Part shown: piece after piece, positions 35,138 to 46,767 of the stretch
Layout of the letters: every line of letters starts with the position of its first letter
How positions within the stretch are numbered: the first letter of the stretch is position 1
Origin: Siphonodentalium dalli
Lineage: Eukaryota > Mollusca > Scaphopoda > Gadilida > Siphonodentaliidae
Reading direction: 5' to 3'
Assembly: GCA_032622095.1 (NCBI GenBank)
Contig: CP136063.1
Coordinates: 215,095,982 to 215,159,981, forward strand
Length of the DNA: 64,000 nt
Notes under the pieces: model-generated
The model's input: only the letters and a program-made list of their open reading frames with translations
The model's database searches: none
What the model was told of the DNA's origin: nothing
Made by a program: the position numbers and the translations under genes

Positions 35138-35328
35138 GTAATGCCCTAAGTAATCGACTCCTTAACCACAGCATAATTATGGCTAACTTTTCAGGATTTA
35201 GTCGGAAATATGGCTTGTTGCCATTCATCGGAAAGCTCTCAGTTAGAGCTTTCCGATGAATGGCAACAAGCCATATTTCCGACTAAATCCTGTGGTTAAG
35301 GAGTCTATTACTTAGGGTATTACTGTAG
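35134..35328. mobile_element. B-type foldback MITE, right arm shortened
   Basis: TACAGTAATGCCCTAAGTAA to TTACTTAGGGTATTACTGTA; the ends carry matching CTAAGTAA/TTACTTAG variants. Confidence 0.8.
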
Positions 35329-35423
35329 ACTGTTTTTATTCTACGAGAGAAAATCTGTTTGACGCTGTTGGCACTCAGTGACATTATTAGCGTACATTTT
35401 GCTGTTATAGCGCCAAATATTTA

Positions 35424-35874
35424 AAGGTACTCAATCCAATCAGACGCTCCTAAATTACTATTTCTTTGGCATCGGGGGTAAAAAATATTTGATTCGAGTC
35501 GATGATATCAGATATCAATTTTTGAAGTTTTTTATTTTTCGAGATGTGTATAATATGTGGCCCTGAAACACGTGGTCAAACAGAGGTTCTCGGACAAAAT
35601 TACGGATGAAGATGGATAACTCTAAAATCAAGTGGTAATATGGTCAAATTTTGATACTTTAGTGATAATACGGCCATATTTTGTTGGACAAAATGTTGAT
35701 AACAAGTTTTGGGAAATTTGATACCACAGCTGACAGTGGTTAGCATTATTTTGTTGCAAAAAATTGATTCTGATAACTAAAGCATATTTTAAGGAAATGT
35801 TGTTGTTGTTGTTGTTGTTGTTGTTGTATCTTGATGGTATGTGGACCATATGATCGGATTGAGTACCTTTAATT
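35424..35874. mobile_element. F-type repeat
   Basis: AAGGTACTCAATCCAATCAG to GGATTGAGTACCTTTAA, with a GTT microsatellite (about 35798-35826). Confidence 0.65.
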
Positions 35875-35940
35875 TTTCACCGGGACGAAATTTCAGAAGT
35901 TTTGATGATGATTAGTATCATCATCAATGATTTTGTCATC

Positions 35941-36466
35941 TTAAAGGTGGATTATCTCTTTGTAAACATGTATTATATAGTTACCGGGGTATAAAATATT
36001 AGATTTGAATCGAAGACTCCTGTCCGAAAATGCCTCTATCGATTAATATTAATTTTATTTCGAATATTTTCTGGTCTAAAAAGGTGTGTTTGTTCAGCTA
36101 ACGAACAATAGTGGTTACTGTTAACAGAGACCAGAAATTATATTGTTCAATTTTGTCACAAATAAACGTTAATTATATTCATTATCGCTTATATATGTGG
36201 AACAAAACAATACAAACAACCAATCTGACATTTGATATTCGTTGCGTAGCCGTAGGAACAGCCCAGTGCTCTATATCGCAATACGGTCTCATCCGAATGG
36301 TCGGTTCTAAAAATAGTAACATAAACGGGCCCGATTTAATATTCGAAATAAAATCAATATTAATTGATAGAAGCTTTTCCGGACATAGGTCTTCAGTTCA
36401 TATCTATTATTTTATACCCACGCAACTATTTAAAAAAAATTATTTAAAGAGATAATCCATCTTTAA
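35941..36466. mobile_element. H-type foldback element
   Basis: TTAAAGGTGGATTATCTCTT and AAGAGATAATCCATCTTTAA ends, arms extended by ATTAATATTAATTTTATTTC and its complement. TTAA flanks. No transposase. Confidence 0.65.
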
Positions 36467-36491
36467 GAACACATATGTGGTAAATATATTT

Positions 36492-36697
36492 CTAATTCAT
36501 AGAGTACACTAATATCAAAATAATTGAGAGAAACATTAATACATTTATATGCATGGTTGATGAGTTGCTTGGTTGATTGTCATTCTTTTCTTTGACTTCA
36601 CGGATCCACTCATCTATCAGGCTTTCCATAACAGATAAAGGTAGTGGCCCATTGTTCAGGATAACTCCATGAAAATCCCTCACATCATAGTTAGGCC
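36492..36697 (-). CDS. DUF885 last exon
   Basis: Acceptor AATCAATTGCAG|GGCCTAAC; the GG completes Gly from the previous exon. It encodes PNYDVRDFHGVILNN, then GPLPLSVMESLIDEWI: the canonical C-terminal end of DUF885 proteins. A hydrophilic Asn/Ser stretch (NQPSNSSTMH) and a final hydrophobic segment, INVLMFLSIILILVYS, come before the stop. That tail is not part of the family core and looks like a GPI-attachment or tail-anchor signal. Confidence 0.85.
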
Positions 36698-36779
36698 CTG
36701 CAATTGATTTATTGATTTTATTCTGGCGGATCATTAAAAAAATATTTTGATCTAAAACAATAAATTTAAAAAAAAATTT

Positions 36780-37033
36780 AAAATATCAAGTTGAATTTCC
36801 CCTGTTGAAGTTGTGATGTTACCCATTAGTCACCTCGATTATGCAATTTATCTTCTGCAAATTAAGGGATATAGAAACTGAACAGAAGGGAAAAAGTAAA
36901 TAAAAAGATGGGGCCTAAGCAGAATGAGGTCCATATAGAGTGATGCTAGCCCATTGTGTGGGGTAGCATCACTAAATTCACTCTCAGTGGACCTCATTCT
37001 GCAAATATCAGACACACTGTTTCCAGGCTTAGC
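36780..37033. mobile_element. E-type element, truncated
   Basis: Middle block with CCTCGATTATGCAATTTATC and one foldback half ending TTTCCAGGCTTAG. Confidence 0.6.
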
Positions 37034-37248
37034 CACTCGGTTTGCAAAATAAAGTTTTTTACTTGAACAAGGATTCAATAGAATTTGATTGGGAAGCAAA
37101 TGATAAAATATTTTTGAAAAGGCAATGACCACATGCCTTGATAGAGTGATGACGACACAATAATATATACTCTAACAAAATCATAACCAAATCAAATAGA
37201 CAGCCATCTATTTAGACTAGACTCATTCACATGACAAACATGAATATA

Positions 37249-37463
37249 CAGTCATGCCATAAATAATCGAATCCTTAACCACAGCAGAATTATGTGTAAT
37301 TTTTAAGGATTTAGTTGGAAATATGGCATGTTGCCATTCATCGGAAAGCTCTCAGTGAGAGCTTTCCATAGAATGGCAACATGCCATATTTCCGACTAAA
37401 TCCTGAAAAATTACCCATAAATCTGCTGTGGTTAAGGAGTCGATTATTTAAGGCATTACTGTA
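37249..37463. mobile_element. B-type foldback MITE
   Basis: TACAGTCATGCCATAAATAA to TATTTAAGGCATTACTGTA; GGCATGTTGCCATT is matched by AATGGCAACATGCC, a variant shared by both arms. Confidence 0.8.
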
Positions 37464-37529
37464 TATGCAGTTATAACAACAGTACACAAATTATAACTCC
37501 TTACATTTGCCACAATCAGAATTTTAATC

Positions 37530-37687
37530 CTTCCATGATTGGAGCTTCCTGAAATTTTGCGAAAAGCATGTGTCAATGCATTCTCTGATATATGTGAGTC
37601 TCCCATATTGGGAGCCTTGCATATATAATGCACTGGCAAAGGATCTTTAATGCTGCACCACTGCATCTCCCGTCATGAAAGGGATAA
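37530..37687. mobile_element. A-type MITE, shortened
   Basis: TAATCCTTCCATGATTGGAG to CCCGTCATGAAAGGGATAA; only one partly deleted hairpin. Confidence 0.6.
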
Positions 37688-37697
37688 CCAACTGAAT

Positions 37698-38260
37698 CAA
37701 GTCTGAGTTTAGTGTGCCTGTCATTTGCAGAATGAGGTTCCCAGAGGGTGAATTTAGTGATGCTATCCCACAGTGGGATAACAGTGGGATAGCATCACTA
37801 AATTCACCCTCTGGGGACCTCATTATGCTTAGGCCTCATCTTGGAAAGTTTATTTATTATAAAATTTCTATTGAAACTTCTTCACATAGATTCTATATCT
37901 TTTTAGTTTAGTTTCTCTATATTCCCAAAATTGGCAGATGACACATTGCATAATCGAGGTTCCCAATGGATGTAAAAATCACAATATTCACCCTTTGGGA
38001 AATTCAATCTGAGTCTATGTCTCCCATAACAGATGAGGCCATGCAGAATGAGGTCCCTAGAGGGTGAATTTAGGATAGGATAGGATAGGATATTTTATTT
38101 AAATATACACATATTAATGCATAATACATTTGACAAATATTATGTTGTATATTCGAGGGGTGGCATAGTCAGGCTAGGCCCACTATGCGGGATAGCATCA
38201 CTAAATTCACCCTCTGGGGACCTCATTCTGCAAATAACAGGCTCACTAAACTCAGACTTG
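37698..38260. mobile_element. E-type element with small insertion
   Basis: CAAGTCTGAGTTTAGTGTG to CACTAAACTCAGACTTG. Its right half is interrupted at about 38074-38170 by AT-rich sequence that opens with AGGATAGGATAGGATAGGAT, a short-repeat end typical of a retrotransposon 3' piece. It ends 14 bases from the exon. Confidence 0.7.
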
Positions 38261-38274
38261 ATGTGAATACATAC

Positions 38275-38444
38275 CAAGCTCGCGTTCAGCCTTCCCTCTG
38301 AGCTCCAGTATCTTTAATTCGCCTATCTTGTAAGAACACGCCTGCCCAGGCCATGTAAGATACCGGTCGATCTCAACCTCGGCATAGTTTTGGGAGTAGC
38401 TTGTGTAATTGAGCATATATTCGATGGCCTGCTGACGGTCCCAG
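38275..38444 (-). CDS. DUF885 exon, RQQAIEYML and WPGQ region
   Basis: Acceptor ACATATGTTTCAG|CTGGGACC; donor GAGCTTG|GTATGT. 170 bases: one base finishing a Ser codon, 56 codons and one base. It encodes WDRQQAIEYMLNYT, then EVEIDRYLTWPGQACSYKIG and ELKILELRGKAERELG, the most conserved C-terminal helix region of DUF885. No internal stop and full family length, so this part looks functional. Confidence 0.9.
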
Positions 38445-38497
38445 CTGAAACATATGTTTCCATGGTTACATGGACATTCATGTCGGTGCAAGGAGTA

Positions 38498-38713
38498 TAC
38501 AGTAATGCCCTAAATAATCGACTCCTTATTAACCGCAGCAGAATTATGGGTAATTTTTCAGGATTTAGTCGGAAATATGGCTTGATGCCATTCATCGGAA
38601 AGCTCTCACAGAGCTTTCTGATGAATGGTAACAAGCCATATTTCGACTAAATCTGAAAAATTACCCATAATTCTGCTGTGGTTAAGGAGTTGATTATTTA
38701 GGGCATTACTGTA
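38498..38713. mobile_element. B-type foldback MITE
   Basis: TACAGTAATGCCCTAAATAA to TTATTTAGGGCATTACTGTA, lying 53 bases upstream (gene sense) of the exon at 38444. Confidence 0.8.
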
Positions 38714-38910
38714 CTTACGTGACAAGTATAAAATTGTTCCATCGGTATATGATACATGCATTCGCGAGTTGGAACCTGAATGGAGGATGTTGGTTGGTTG
38801 AAATCCTGTGATGTGATGTCATGCACAGGCCCCGCCTTATTATATATATTTCTGTATTTCCATACTGACCACTCAGCTCTAGCTCCTATCATGGAAATTA
38901 ATTAATCACC

Positions 38911-39361
38911 TCTTGACTAGATCAAGTCTTCTTGGTCCACAACAGCTTGGGATATTGGTTGGTATGATGCTGTTTTTGGACCGAGTCCTGCCCCGTTGCT
39001 CTTCTATAATTGTGGGCAGGAGTTATAACTTATATTTCTTGTATGTCTTTGGATTAGGTCAAATGGAAGCTTTTTGTATATGAACATAGAGGGCAGCATG
39101 ATGGTATCAAACATGCAATTATCAGAGCCTCATGTTCATCACTATACCATTTTCTATCATGGTAGATGATATATCATTTTGAAGAAAGATTAATAGTGGG
39201 CATGTCAGGTGATCAATCACATTCAGGGTTTTACATGAATGGCCGGGCTCCACATTTACATGTTATAGAAGAGCAAGAAGGCGGGACTCGGTCCAAAAAA
39301 AGCATCGTCTGAACTACTATCCAAAACTGTTGTGGACCAAGAAGACTTGGTCTATTCTTGA
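38911..39361. mobile_element. MITE with about 100-bp inverted ends
   Basis: Left CAAGTCTTCTTGGTCCACAA and right TTGTGGACCAAGAAGACTTG; the arms continue through TTTTTGGACCGAGTCC and GCTCTTCTATAA. About 450 bp, no ORF. Family unknown. Confidence 0.7.
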
Positions 39362-40297
39362 CATGTGTCTCTGGTCTTGTTTATATAATTGTAATGATGA
39401 TTCAAATATGTAACATGGGACATGCATCATATTCAAATTTCATCAAATTCTTATGGTTTGGAATCTCCATTGGTCTGCTTAAAAAATATAACCCTTTCCA
39501 TCTGTGTGATTAATTATTAATGGATCTCCACACAATCATCTCTTGACAATTACCACATGCAGGTAGCATTCTAAGTTTTTAATTTCTCAACAAAGATAGG
39601 GGGTGTGTCAATGTGTTTTCTTCTCAGTTATTAACTGTTCTGTTACATTTTAAAAACTGAAAAGGAAACACATTAAAACCATCAACCTGTGTGGATTTTG
39701 GTATTGATTAATTAACCCTTTTACTTTTGAACCAGGTTTAAAATGAACACTCTATAAAGCACATAGTTTTACACCATTAGAGGTATTGTCCTGTTTTGAA
39801 AATATGAATGTTTTATTCCCAAAGTTATAAACATATGTCAATAAATTAATTATGAGCATCCAATATCCACAATGTTTAGAGTTCATCCATTATAACTTCA
39901 AAGCAACTTTATTAGGCTTCAACAATTGTTGAATAGACATAGGCTATCTGATATATTTGTCATTTGAATGTGTTTATATTCCATGGCACAGTTTACGATG
40001 ACAGACCCCTGACCTAGATTCTAATTTTATGCCATGTAAGGTCTCTTTCCAGTCATCTGCACTTTTTGTGAATAGCTATATATTCCTTTCTAGATTGATG
40101 ATTTTGACTGTTGTAGCAGATGACTCGTTATGGTTGAAGGTATGTGTTCAACATCCGACGACTGTCACTGGCCTCTTGTCTAAATTAATTGAGTCTGTAC
40201 AAATATATGTAACATATTGACAAATCTAGTTTGGATATCCGAAAATGGACTGAACAAAAGCGGTTATATTGCAAGGATTCAACCCATCGTGGAACTT

Positions 40298-40590
40298 TAA
40301 CTCTTACATGATGGGAGCAGCATTAAATATCCTGTGCCAGTGCATTCTCTTATATGTGTGAGTCTCCCATATGGAGCCTCGCATATATAAGAGAATGCCC
40401 TGTCAATATTGTTATGCTAATGCATTCTCTTACAGTAATGCCCTAATTAATCGACTGCTTAATCACAGCAGAATTATGGGTAACTTTTCAGGATTTAGTC
40501 GGAAATATGGCAACAATCCATATTTATAAGAGAATGCAATGGCATAAGGTTTTCAAAAAATTTCAGGAAGCTCCAGTCATGTGAGGGTTA
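40298..40590. mobile_element. A-type MITE with a B fragment inserted
   Basis: Left TTACATGATGGGAGCAGC, right CTCCAGTCATGTGAGGGTTAA. The second hairpin is broken at ATTCTCTTACAGTAATGCCC by a B left arm of about 85 bases. Confidence 0.65.
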
Positions 40591-40861
40591 AAGCGACCAT
40601 AAGGCCTGAAATTAAGCCCAGCTAGTGGTTGCTTACTTATACCTGGGTTTATAACAGATCAACAGTACTAAATGTGCATGCAACTGTCGTGCTCAGAAAT
40701 ACTTGACTAAAATGCTTATATCAATACCTGAGAAATTAATAGAAACAAAATTTATGTCCCCTGAAAATCAATGCATATGTATGTCTGTACGGCTTTAAAT
40801 ACAATTGCACCGATATTGATACCACATAAAGACTTTTTCAATTTAAAACATGGATCAAGAG

Positions 40862-41482
40862 CGTTTATTGCTAGTGTAATCATCATATGTCATGAATGAA
40901 GAGTGTTTGTTGCTAGTATATTCCTGATATGGCATGAATAAAGAGTGTTTGTTGCTAGTATATTTCTGATATGGCATGAATAAAGAATTTAATGCTAGTA
41001 TATTTCTGATATGGCATGAATAAAGAATTTAATGCTAGTATATTCCTGATATGGCATGAATAAAGAGTGTTTGTTGCTAGTATATTTCTGATATGGCATG
41101 AATAAAGAATTTAATGCTAGTATATTTCTGATATGGCATGAATAAAGAATTTAATGCTAGTATATTCCTGATATGGCATGAATAAAGAGTGTTTGTTGCT
41201 AGTATATTTCTGATATGGCATGAATAAAGAATTTAATGCTAGTATATTCCTGATATGGCATGAATAAAGAATTTAATGCTAGTATATTTCTGATATGGCA
41301 TGAATAAAGAATTTAATGCTAGTATATTTCTGATATGGCATGAATAAAGAATTTAATGCTAGTATATTTCTGATATGGCATGAATAAAGAATTTAATGCT
41401 AGTATATTTCTGATATGGCATGAATAAAGCATGTATTTTGCTAGTCTATTCCTGATATGGCATGAATAAAGAGTGTTTGCAC
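40862..41482 (-). repeat. 40-bp minisatellite with acceptor-like units
   Basis: On the gene strand the unit is AAATATACTAGCATTAAATT followed by CTTTATTCATGCCATATCAG, about 15 copies, some 42 bp with CAACAAACACT in place of the middle. Each unit carries a TACTAGC branch-point-like word, a pyrimidine-leaning stretch and CAG. No exon follows it directly. Confidence 0.8.
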
Positions 41483-41566
41483 ACCTGTGTGCATAGAATT
41501 GAAAACAGCTGAAAAATAGATTCAGCAAGTTTTTTTTAAGAGTATATAAGTTCTATACAAATGCAT

Positions 41567-41691
41567 ACAGTAATGCCCTAAATAAGTATGGGTAGCTTTT
41601 CAGGATTTAGTTGGAAATATGGCTTGTTGCCATTCAACGGAAAGCTCTCACTGAGATATCGATTATTTAGGGTATTACTGATATTTAGTAT
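41567..41691. mobile_element. B-type MITE, strongly deleted
   Basis: TACAGTAATGCCCTAAATAA, most of the left arm, then directly ATTATTTAGGGTATTACTG. Confidence 0.6.
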
Positions 41692-41768
41692 ACTTAACCT
41701 ACTACCAAAATTACATGATGTACATACTGTTTAGGTTAAAATGAGCCATCAAGTCTTGGTTTAATTAC

Positions 41769-41840
41769 CTGTAGAAATGTAAGCCTGTATCAACAACTAG
41801 TCTGACTGCCCGGAAAAGTTCAGCTCCATATCTCCCTATC
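41769..41840 (-). CDS. DUF885 exon, RLVVDTGLH region
   Basis: Acceptor GCATGTTTCAG|GATAGGG; donor TTCTACAG|GTAATT. 72 bases: one base, 23 codons and two bases. It encodes [20 protein letters not shown], a core DUF885 segment. The AG left over plus C from the next exon gives Ser. The first 26 bases and the intron's last 25 are the source of the adjoining 51-bp array, so the true acceptor is the last of about 45 almost identical ones. Confidence 0.9.
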
Positions 41841-44125
41841 CTGAAACATGCATGGTGAAATAATTAAAGTTCAGCTCCATATCTCTCGATCCTGAAACAT
41901 GCATGGTGAAATAATTAAAGTTCAGCTCCATATCTCCCGATCCTGAAACATGCATGGTGAAATAATTAAAGTTCAGCTCCATATCTCTCGATCCTGAAAC
42001 AAGCATGGTGATACATTTAAAGTTCAGCTCCATATCTCCCGATCCTGAAACAAGCATGGTGATACATTTAAAGTTCAGCTCCATATCTCCCGATCCTGAA
42101 ACAAGCATGGTGATACATTTAAAGTTCAGCTCCACATCTCCCGATCCTGAAACAAGCATGGTGATACATTTAAAGTTCAGCTCCACATCTCCCGATCCTG
42201 AAACATGCATGGTGATACATTTAAAGTTCAGCTCCACATCTCCCTATCCTGAAACATGCATGGTGAAATAATTAAAGTTCAGCTCCATATCTCTCGATCC
42301 TGAAACATGCATGGTGAAATAATTAAAGTTCAGCTCCATATCTCCCGATCCTGAAACATGCATGGTGAAATAATTAAAGTTCAGCTCCATATCTCTCGAT
42401 CCTGAAACAAGCATGGTGATACATTTAAAGTTCAGCTCCATATCTCCCGATCCTGAAACAAGCACGGTGATACATTTAAAGTTCAGCTCCATATCTCCCG
42501 ATCCTGAAACAAGCATGGTGATACATATAAAGTTCAGCTCCACATCTCCCGATCCTGAAACATGCATGGTGAAATAATTAAAGTTCAGCTCCATATCTCC
42601 CGATCCTGAAACAATGCATGGTGAAATAATTAAAGTTCAGCTCCATATCTCTCGATCCTGAAACAAGCATGGTGATACATTTAAAGTTCAGCTCCATATC
42701 TCCCGATCCTGAAACAAGCATGGTGATACATTTAAAGTTCAGCTCCATATCTCCCGATCCTGAAACAAGCATGGTGATACATTTAAAGTTCAGCTCCATA
42801 TCTCCCGATCCTGAAACATGCATGGTGATACATATAAAGTTCAGCTCCACATCTCCCGATCCTGAAACATGCATGGTGAAATAATTAAAGTTCAGCTCCA
42901 TATCTCCCGATCCTGAAACAATGCATGGTGAAATAATTAAAGTTCAGCTCCATATCTCTCGATCCTGAAACAAGCATGGTGATACATTTAAAGTTCAGCT
43001 CCATATCTCCCGATCCTGAAACGAGCATGGTGATACATTTAAAGTTCAGCTCCATATCTCCCGATCCTGAAACATGCATGGTGAAATAATTAAAGTTCAG
43101 CTCCATATCTCCCGATCCTGAAACATGAATGGTGAAATAATTAAAGTTCAGTTCCACATCTCCCGATCCTGAAACAAGCATGGTGATACATTTAAAGTTC
43201 AGCTCCATATCTCCCGATACTGAAACAAGCATGGTGATACATTTAAAGTTCAGCTCCATATCTCCCGATCCTGAAACAAGCATGGTGATACATTTAAAGT
43301 TCAGCTCCACATCTCCCGATCCTGAAACATGCATGGTGAAATAATTAAAGTTCAGCTCCATATCTCCCGATCCTGAAACATGAATGGTGAAATAATTAAA
43401 GTTCAGCTCCATATCTCTCGATCCTGAAACAAGCATGCATGGTGAAACATTTAAAGTTCAGCTCCATATCTCCCGATCCTGAAACATGCATGGTGAAATA
43501 TTTAAAGTTCAGCTCCATATCTCCCGATCCTGAAACAAGCATGGTGATACATTTAAAGTTCAGCTCCATATCTCCCGATCCTGAAACAAGCATGGTGATA
43601 CATTTAAAGTTCAGCTCCATATCTCCCGATCCTGAAACAAGCATGGTGATACATTTAAAGTTCAGCTCCACATCTCCCGATCCTGAAACATGCATGGTGA
43701 AATAATTAAAGTTCAGCTCCATATCTCCCGATCCTGAAACATGAATGGTGAAATAATTAAAGTTCAGCTCCATATCTCCCGATCCTGAAACAAGCATGGT
43801 GAAATAATTAAAGTTCAGCTCCATATCTCTCGATCCTGAAACAAGCATGCATGGTGAAACATTTAAAGTTCAGCTCCATATCTCCCGATCCTGAAACATG
43901 CATGGTGATACATTTAAAGTTCAGCTCCATATCTCCCGATCCTGAAACATGCATGGTGATACATTTAAAGTTCAGCTCCACATCTCCCGATCCTGAAACA
44001 TGCATGGTGAAATAATTAAAGTTCAGCTCCATATCTCCCGATCCTGAAACATGCATGGTGATACATTTAAAATTCAGCTCCATATCTCCCGATCCTGAAA
44101 CATGCATGGTGAATTAATTAAAGTG
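41815..44125 (-). repeat. 51-bp minisatellite reiterating the exon's 3' splice site
   Basis: Gene-strand unit: TTTCACCATGCATGTTTCAG, then GATCGGGAGATATGGAGCTG and a short AT-rich link. Two main monomer types (link AACTTTAATTATTTC or AACTTTAAATGTATC) alternate in blocks that recur as higher-order repeats, some starting with a slightly longer monomer (ACAATGCATGG or ACAAGCATGCATGG). About 45 copies. Because 51 is a multiple of 3, one frame stays open as 17-residue repeats; in the DUF885 frame each unit ends in TAA after GRYGAEL. Confidence 0.95.
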
Positions 44126-44284
44126 TAGATGAATTTCCTTTCATTATGTTGATTACAATAAACAAAATATGACACAGCCTATATATTTTAACATGAACCA
44201 TTATAGTAGAAAATGTTGAACTTTATGGTTCTGTTCTCATTTTTATAAGCCCATTTTATAAAAAACGGAAAATATTATGTTATT

Positions 44285-45995
44285 AGTGTAAAATGGTCCA
44301 GGAGATAAGGGACCCTGTAGACTGACTAATTAAATAAGTCGCTCTTCAAAAGCTTTCAGCCTTAGGCCTTCCTCAGTTGATAATATCAACTGAGGTGACG
44401 TTTACACATAGCCGGTGAAGCCGTTACCCGGCGAACCCGTTAGCCGGCGAAGGTTGGGCAGAGTGTTTACACATCGCCGGCGAAGATACGCATATATTCA
44501 TGTGTCTCCTTTACTTGATAATAGTTTTCGTTTTAGTTCTCACTGAACTGCAATATGATATTGCTGTACGCATGTAAACATCTAGCCGCTTCCTGTTAGA
44601 AATATGGTTGGGCAGTATAGTGAAATGAAACTTTTTAGAAAAGGAAATGCCGAAATTATTAATATCAAACTCAAACTTTCAGGTATTGCTATTGGTAATT
44701 TTATAGATATTTAAACAAAATTGTTAATGGTTTGTTTGGGTTCATAGACAGCCTGTGAAGTGAGTGTCGCACCAAAAGCATGGTCATTGTCAGTTTTGAG
44801 ACATTTTCGTCGCATGCATCTACAAATTGGTGTCTATAATCATTCGGATTGGATATTATATTATATATATAAGTTTCAACATCGCGAATCAAATGTGACA
44901 CATTTTCCGTTTGCACATTATACAATAAAATATGTTTTTCATTTTACTCGGGCGTTCACCATGTCCATGTATGTAGGGCCGTGGCGATGGGGGTGTCTCA
45001 TCCCAACTTTAATCAATATATTCAAAAGCTGGAAATTTCATACCTGACACGGCAATGGTTGGAAATTTGACATCAGCAATATGTTGAAATTGTTCTCGTA
45101 GTTTTATTTTCAACAATTTGTTATTGGTGATTTCTTTAAGCAACATTTGCTGAAATGGCCATCAGTTGGAAATGATCCAACCTTAGATGTGTGTCAAGTT
45201 TGGAAAATGTCCAACAATTGGAAATCTTCAGGCTGGATGCTAGGATTTTGCAATTTTCAGGGTTCAGATTAAAAAAAATTCTCACACCTGGCCATAACCA
45301 CGGTCGGTCGATAAATTCCAAAGATGAACAGTCCCACACCTCCAAATCAGGCCCTCTAGACCCGTCCCTGTGTACATATGTCCACGGCGCACTCAGATTT
45401 AAATTATTGAACTAATTGTCCATTGAGTTTGAATCCATAGAAACGTGCCATCCCATTTCTTCCATATATATATGGACATACATGTACATGAATTAATTCC
45501 CTCGAATGCGCAACAAATGTACCATGCACATGCAGAGTACGTGTACCATCATCAGTTGGTATTTATAATAATAGCTTATAACCAAGGTGCGTGACCACCG
45601 ACGGACAGCTGATTAGAGACAATCAAACTGGCACACTGACCAATATATACACAGGTGAAAAGCGGGCTGGTCTATCAGCGATTGCACAATAATATTGTTC
45701 GAGTTAATTGTTGAAAGGAAATCACCCATGACGACATGACCCCAGATAAACATCTAACTTAACCGCAGAGCGAATTAGAATCCATACGACAATCGGGTGC
45801 TTGTACGAAATCATTTTATCCAAAAGTTGAAAACCGTATAGCTGAGTATCCGGATAGCCGTAATTCTTATCCGGCGAAGTACAAACACTCTATTGTTATC
45901 GCTGCCAGCTAAAGCGAATGCGATCTTTGCCGGGTAATGTATAAACACACCCTGAGGAAGGCCTAAGGCCGAAAGATTTTGAAGAGCGACTTATT
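44285..45995. mobile_element. 1.7-kb DNA transposon with 12-bp target duplication
   Basis: The host repeat word TATTATGTTATT is present on both sides (44273-44284 and 45996-46007). Inverted segments AAATAAGTCGCTCTTCAAAA near 44332 and TTTTGAAGAGCGACTTATTT at the right end match over about 45 bases; on the left they lie 47 bases inside the border. Inner GC-rich pieces (AGCCGGTGAAGCC, CCGGCGAAG) recur near both ends. The 74-residue - frame inside (44701-44925) is unrecognised. The duplication length would fit a Mutator-like element. Confidence 0.65.
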
Positions 45996-46213
45996 TATTA
46001 TGTTATTGGTTCGTCCTTCCATCTGTCCGTTCTCTTTTTTTTTCTTTTCCAGATGATAATTTTTAGTAAACCTGAACTGAATGGAATCAAATATTTTTTA
46101 CCTCCGAATCCAAATAACTAGTAATTGAGGGGCGTTTAATTGGATTATGAATCTTAAAAGGTTACATTAGTGATGCAGGTTCCTGTCAGATTTTGCTACT
46201 TGTTGCCACATAT

Positions 46214-46435
46214 ACCTTAGGATTAGAGTCACCTACATTAATGCCCTAAGTAATCGACTCCCTAACGACAGCAGAATTATGGGTAACTTTTCAGGATTTA
46301 GTCGGAAATATGGCTTGTTGCCATTCCCCGAGAGCTTTCCGATGAATGGCAACAAGCCTTATTTCCAACTAAATCCTGAAAAGTTACCCATAATCCTGCT
46401 GTGGTTATGGAGTCGATTAATTAGGGCATTACTGT
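46214..46435. mobile_element. B-type foldback MITE
   Basis: TACATTAATGCCCTAAGTAA to TTAATTAGGGCATTACTGTA, fold CCCCGAGAG, left arm slightly shortened. Confidence 0.75.
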
Positions 46436-46767
46436 ACATGTTGTTTGAATACCAAAATATCTCATGGGTGTCTGGAAAGAAATCCAACCACTTGTGAACA
46501 TTTTATATTTCTTAATTTTCTTTCCAGACACGAATGATATGTAACATTTCAGTTATTCAAACAAAAACTGTAGGTGTTCTTTTCATTATATGTGCACGTT
46601 TAATGCTTAAAGTTGCTAAATTCTGCAGCATTCTCACTTTTTATAGCACAACAAATTAAATAATACATGGAAAGCAACACCCCAATTTCTGACAATGATC
46701 AACTGATAGGTTGCAAACTGCTTTCAAGTGATGACGTTATTCGGCAAACTACTGAGAAATGACAACA

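Larger units (their letters stand above)
36698..38274 (-). other. DUF885 intron with E, B and A elements
   Basis: Donor CTTG|GTATGT, acceptor TTGCAG. It contains an E fragment (about 36780-37033), a B element, an A element and a full E element. Confidence 0.7.
38445..41768 (-). other. DUF885 intron with MITEs and a 40-bp array
   Basis: Donor CTACAG|GTAATT, acceptor GTTTCAG. It holds two B copies, a TIR element, an A element and a minisatellite. 39362-40297 is AT-rich with nothing I can support. Confidence 0.7.

Noticed and set aside
38722-38822. - strand exon candidate ending CTTGTCAC|GTAAGT, with acceptors CATCACAG or CCATTCAG
   Set aside because: The donor is good, but the peptide (VPTRECMYHIPMEQFYTCH) does not fit DUF885 and the neighbouring exons already join in phase without it.
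41836-44107. CRISPR-like array or a gene for a 17-residue repeat protein
   Set aside because: Units are head-to-tail without spacers, the setting is eukaryotic, and the repeat is explained by the adjoining exon's 3' splice site.
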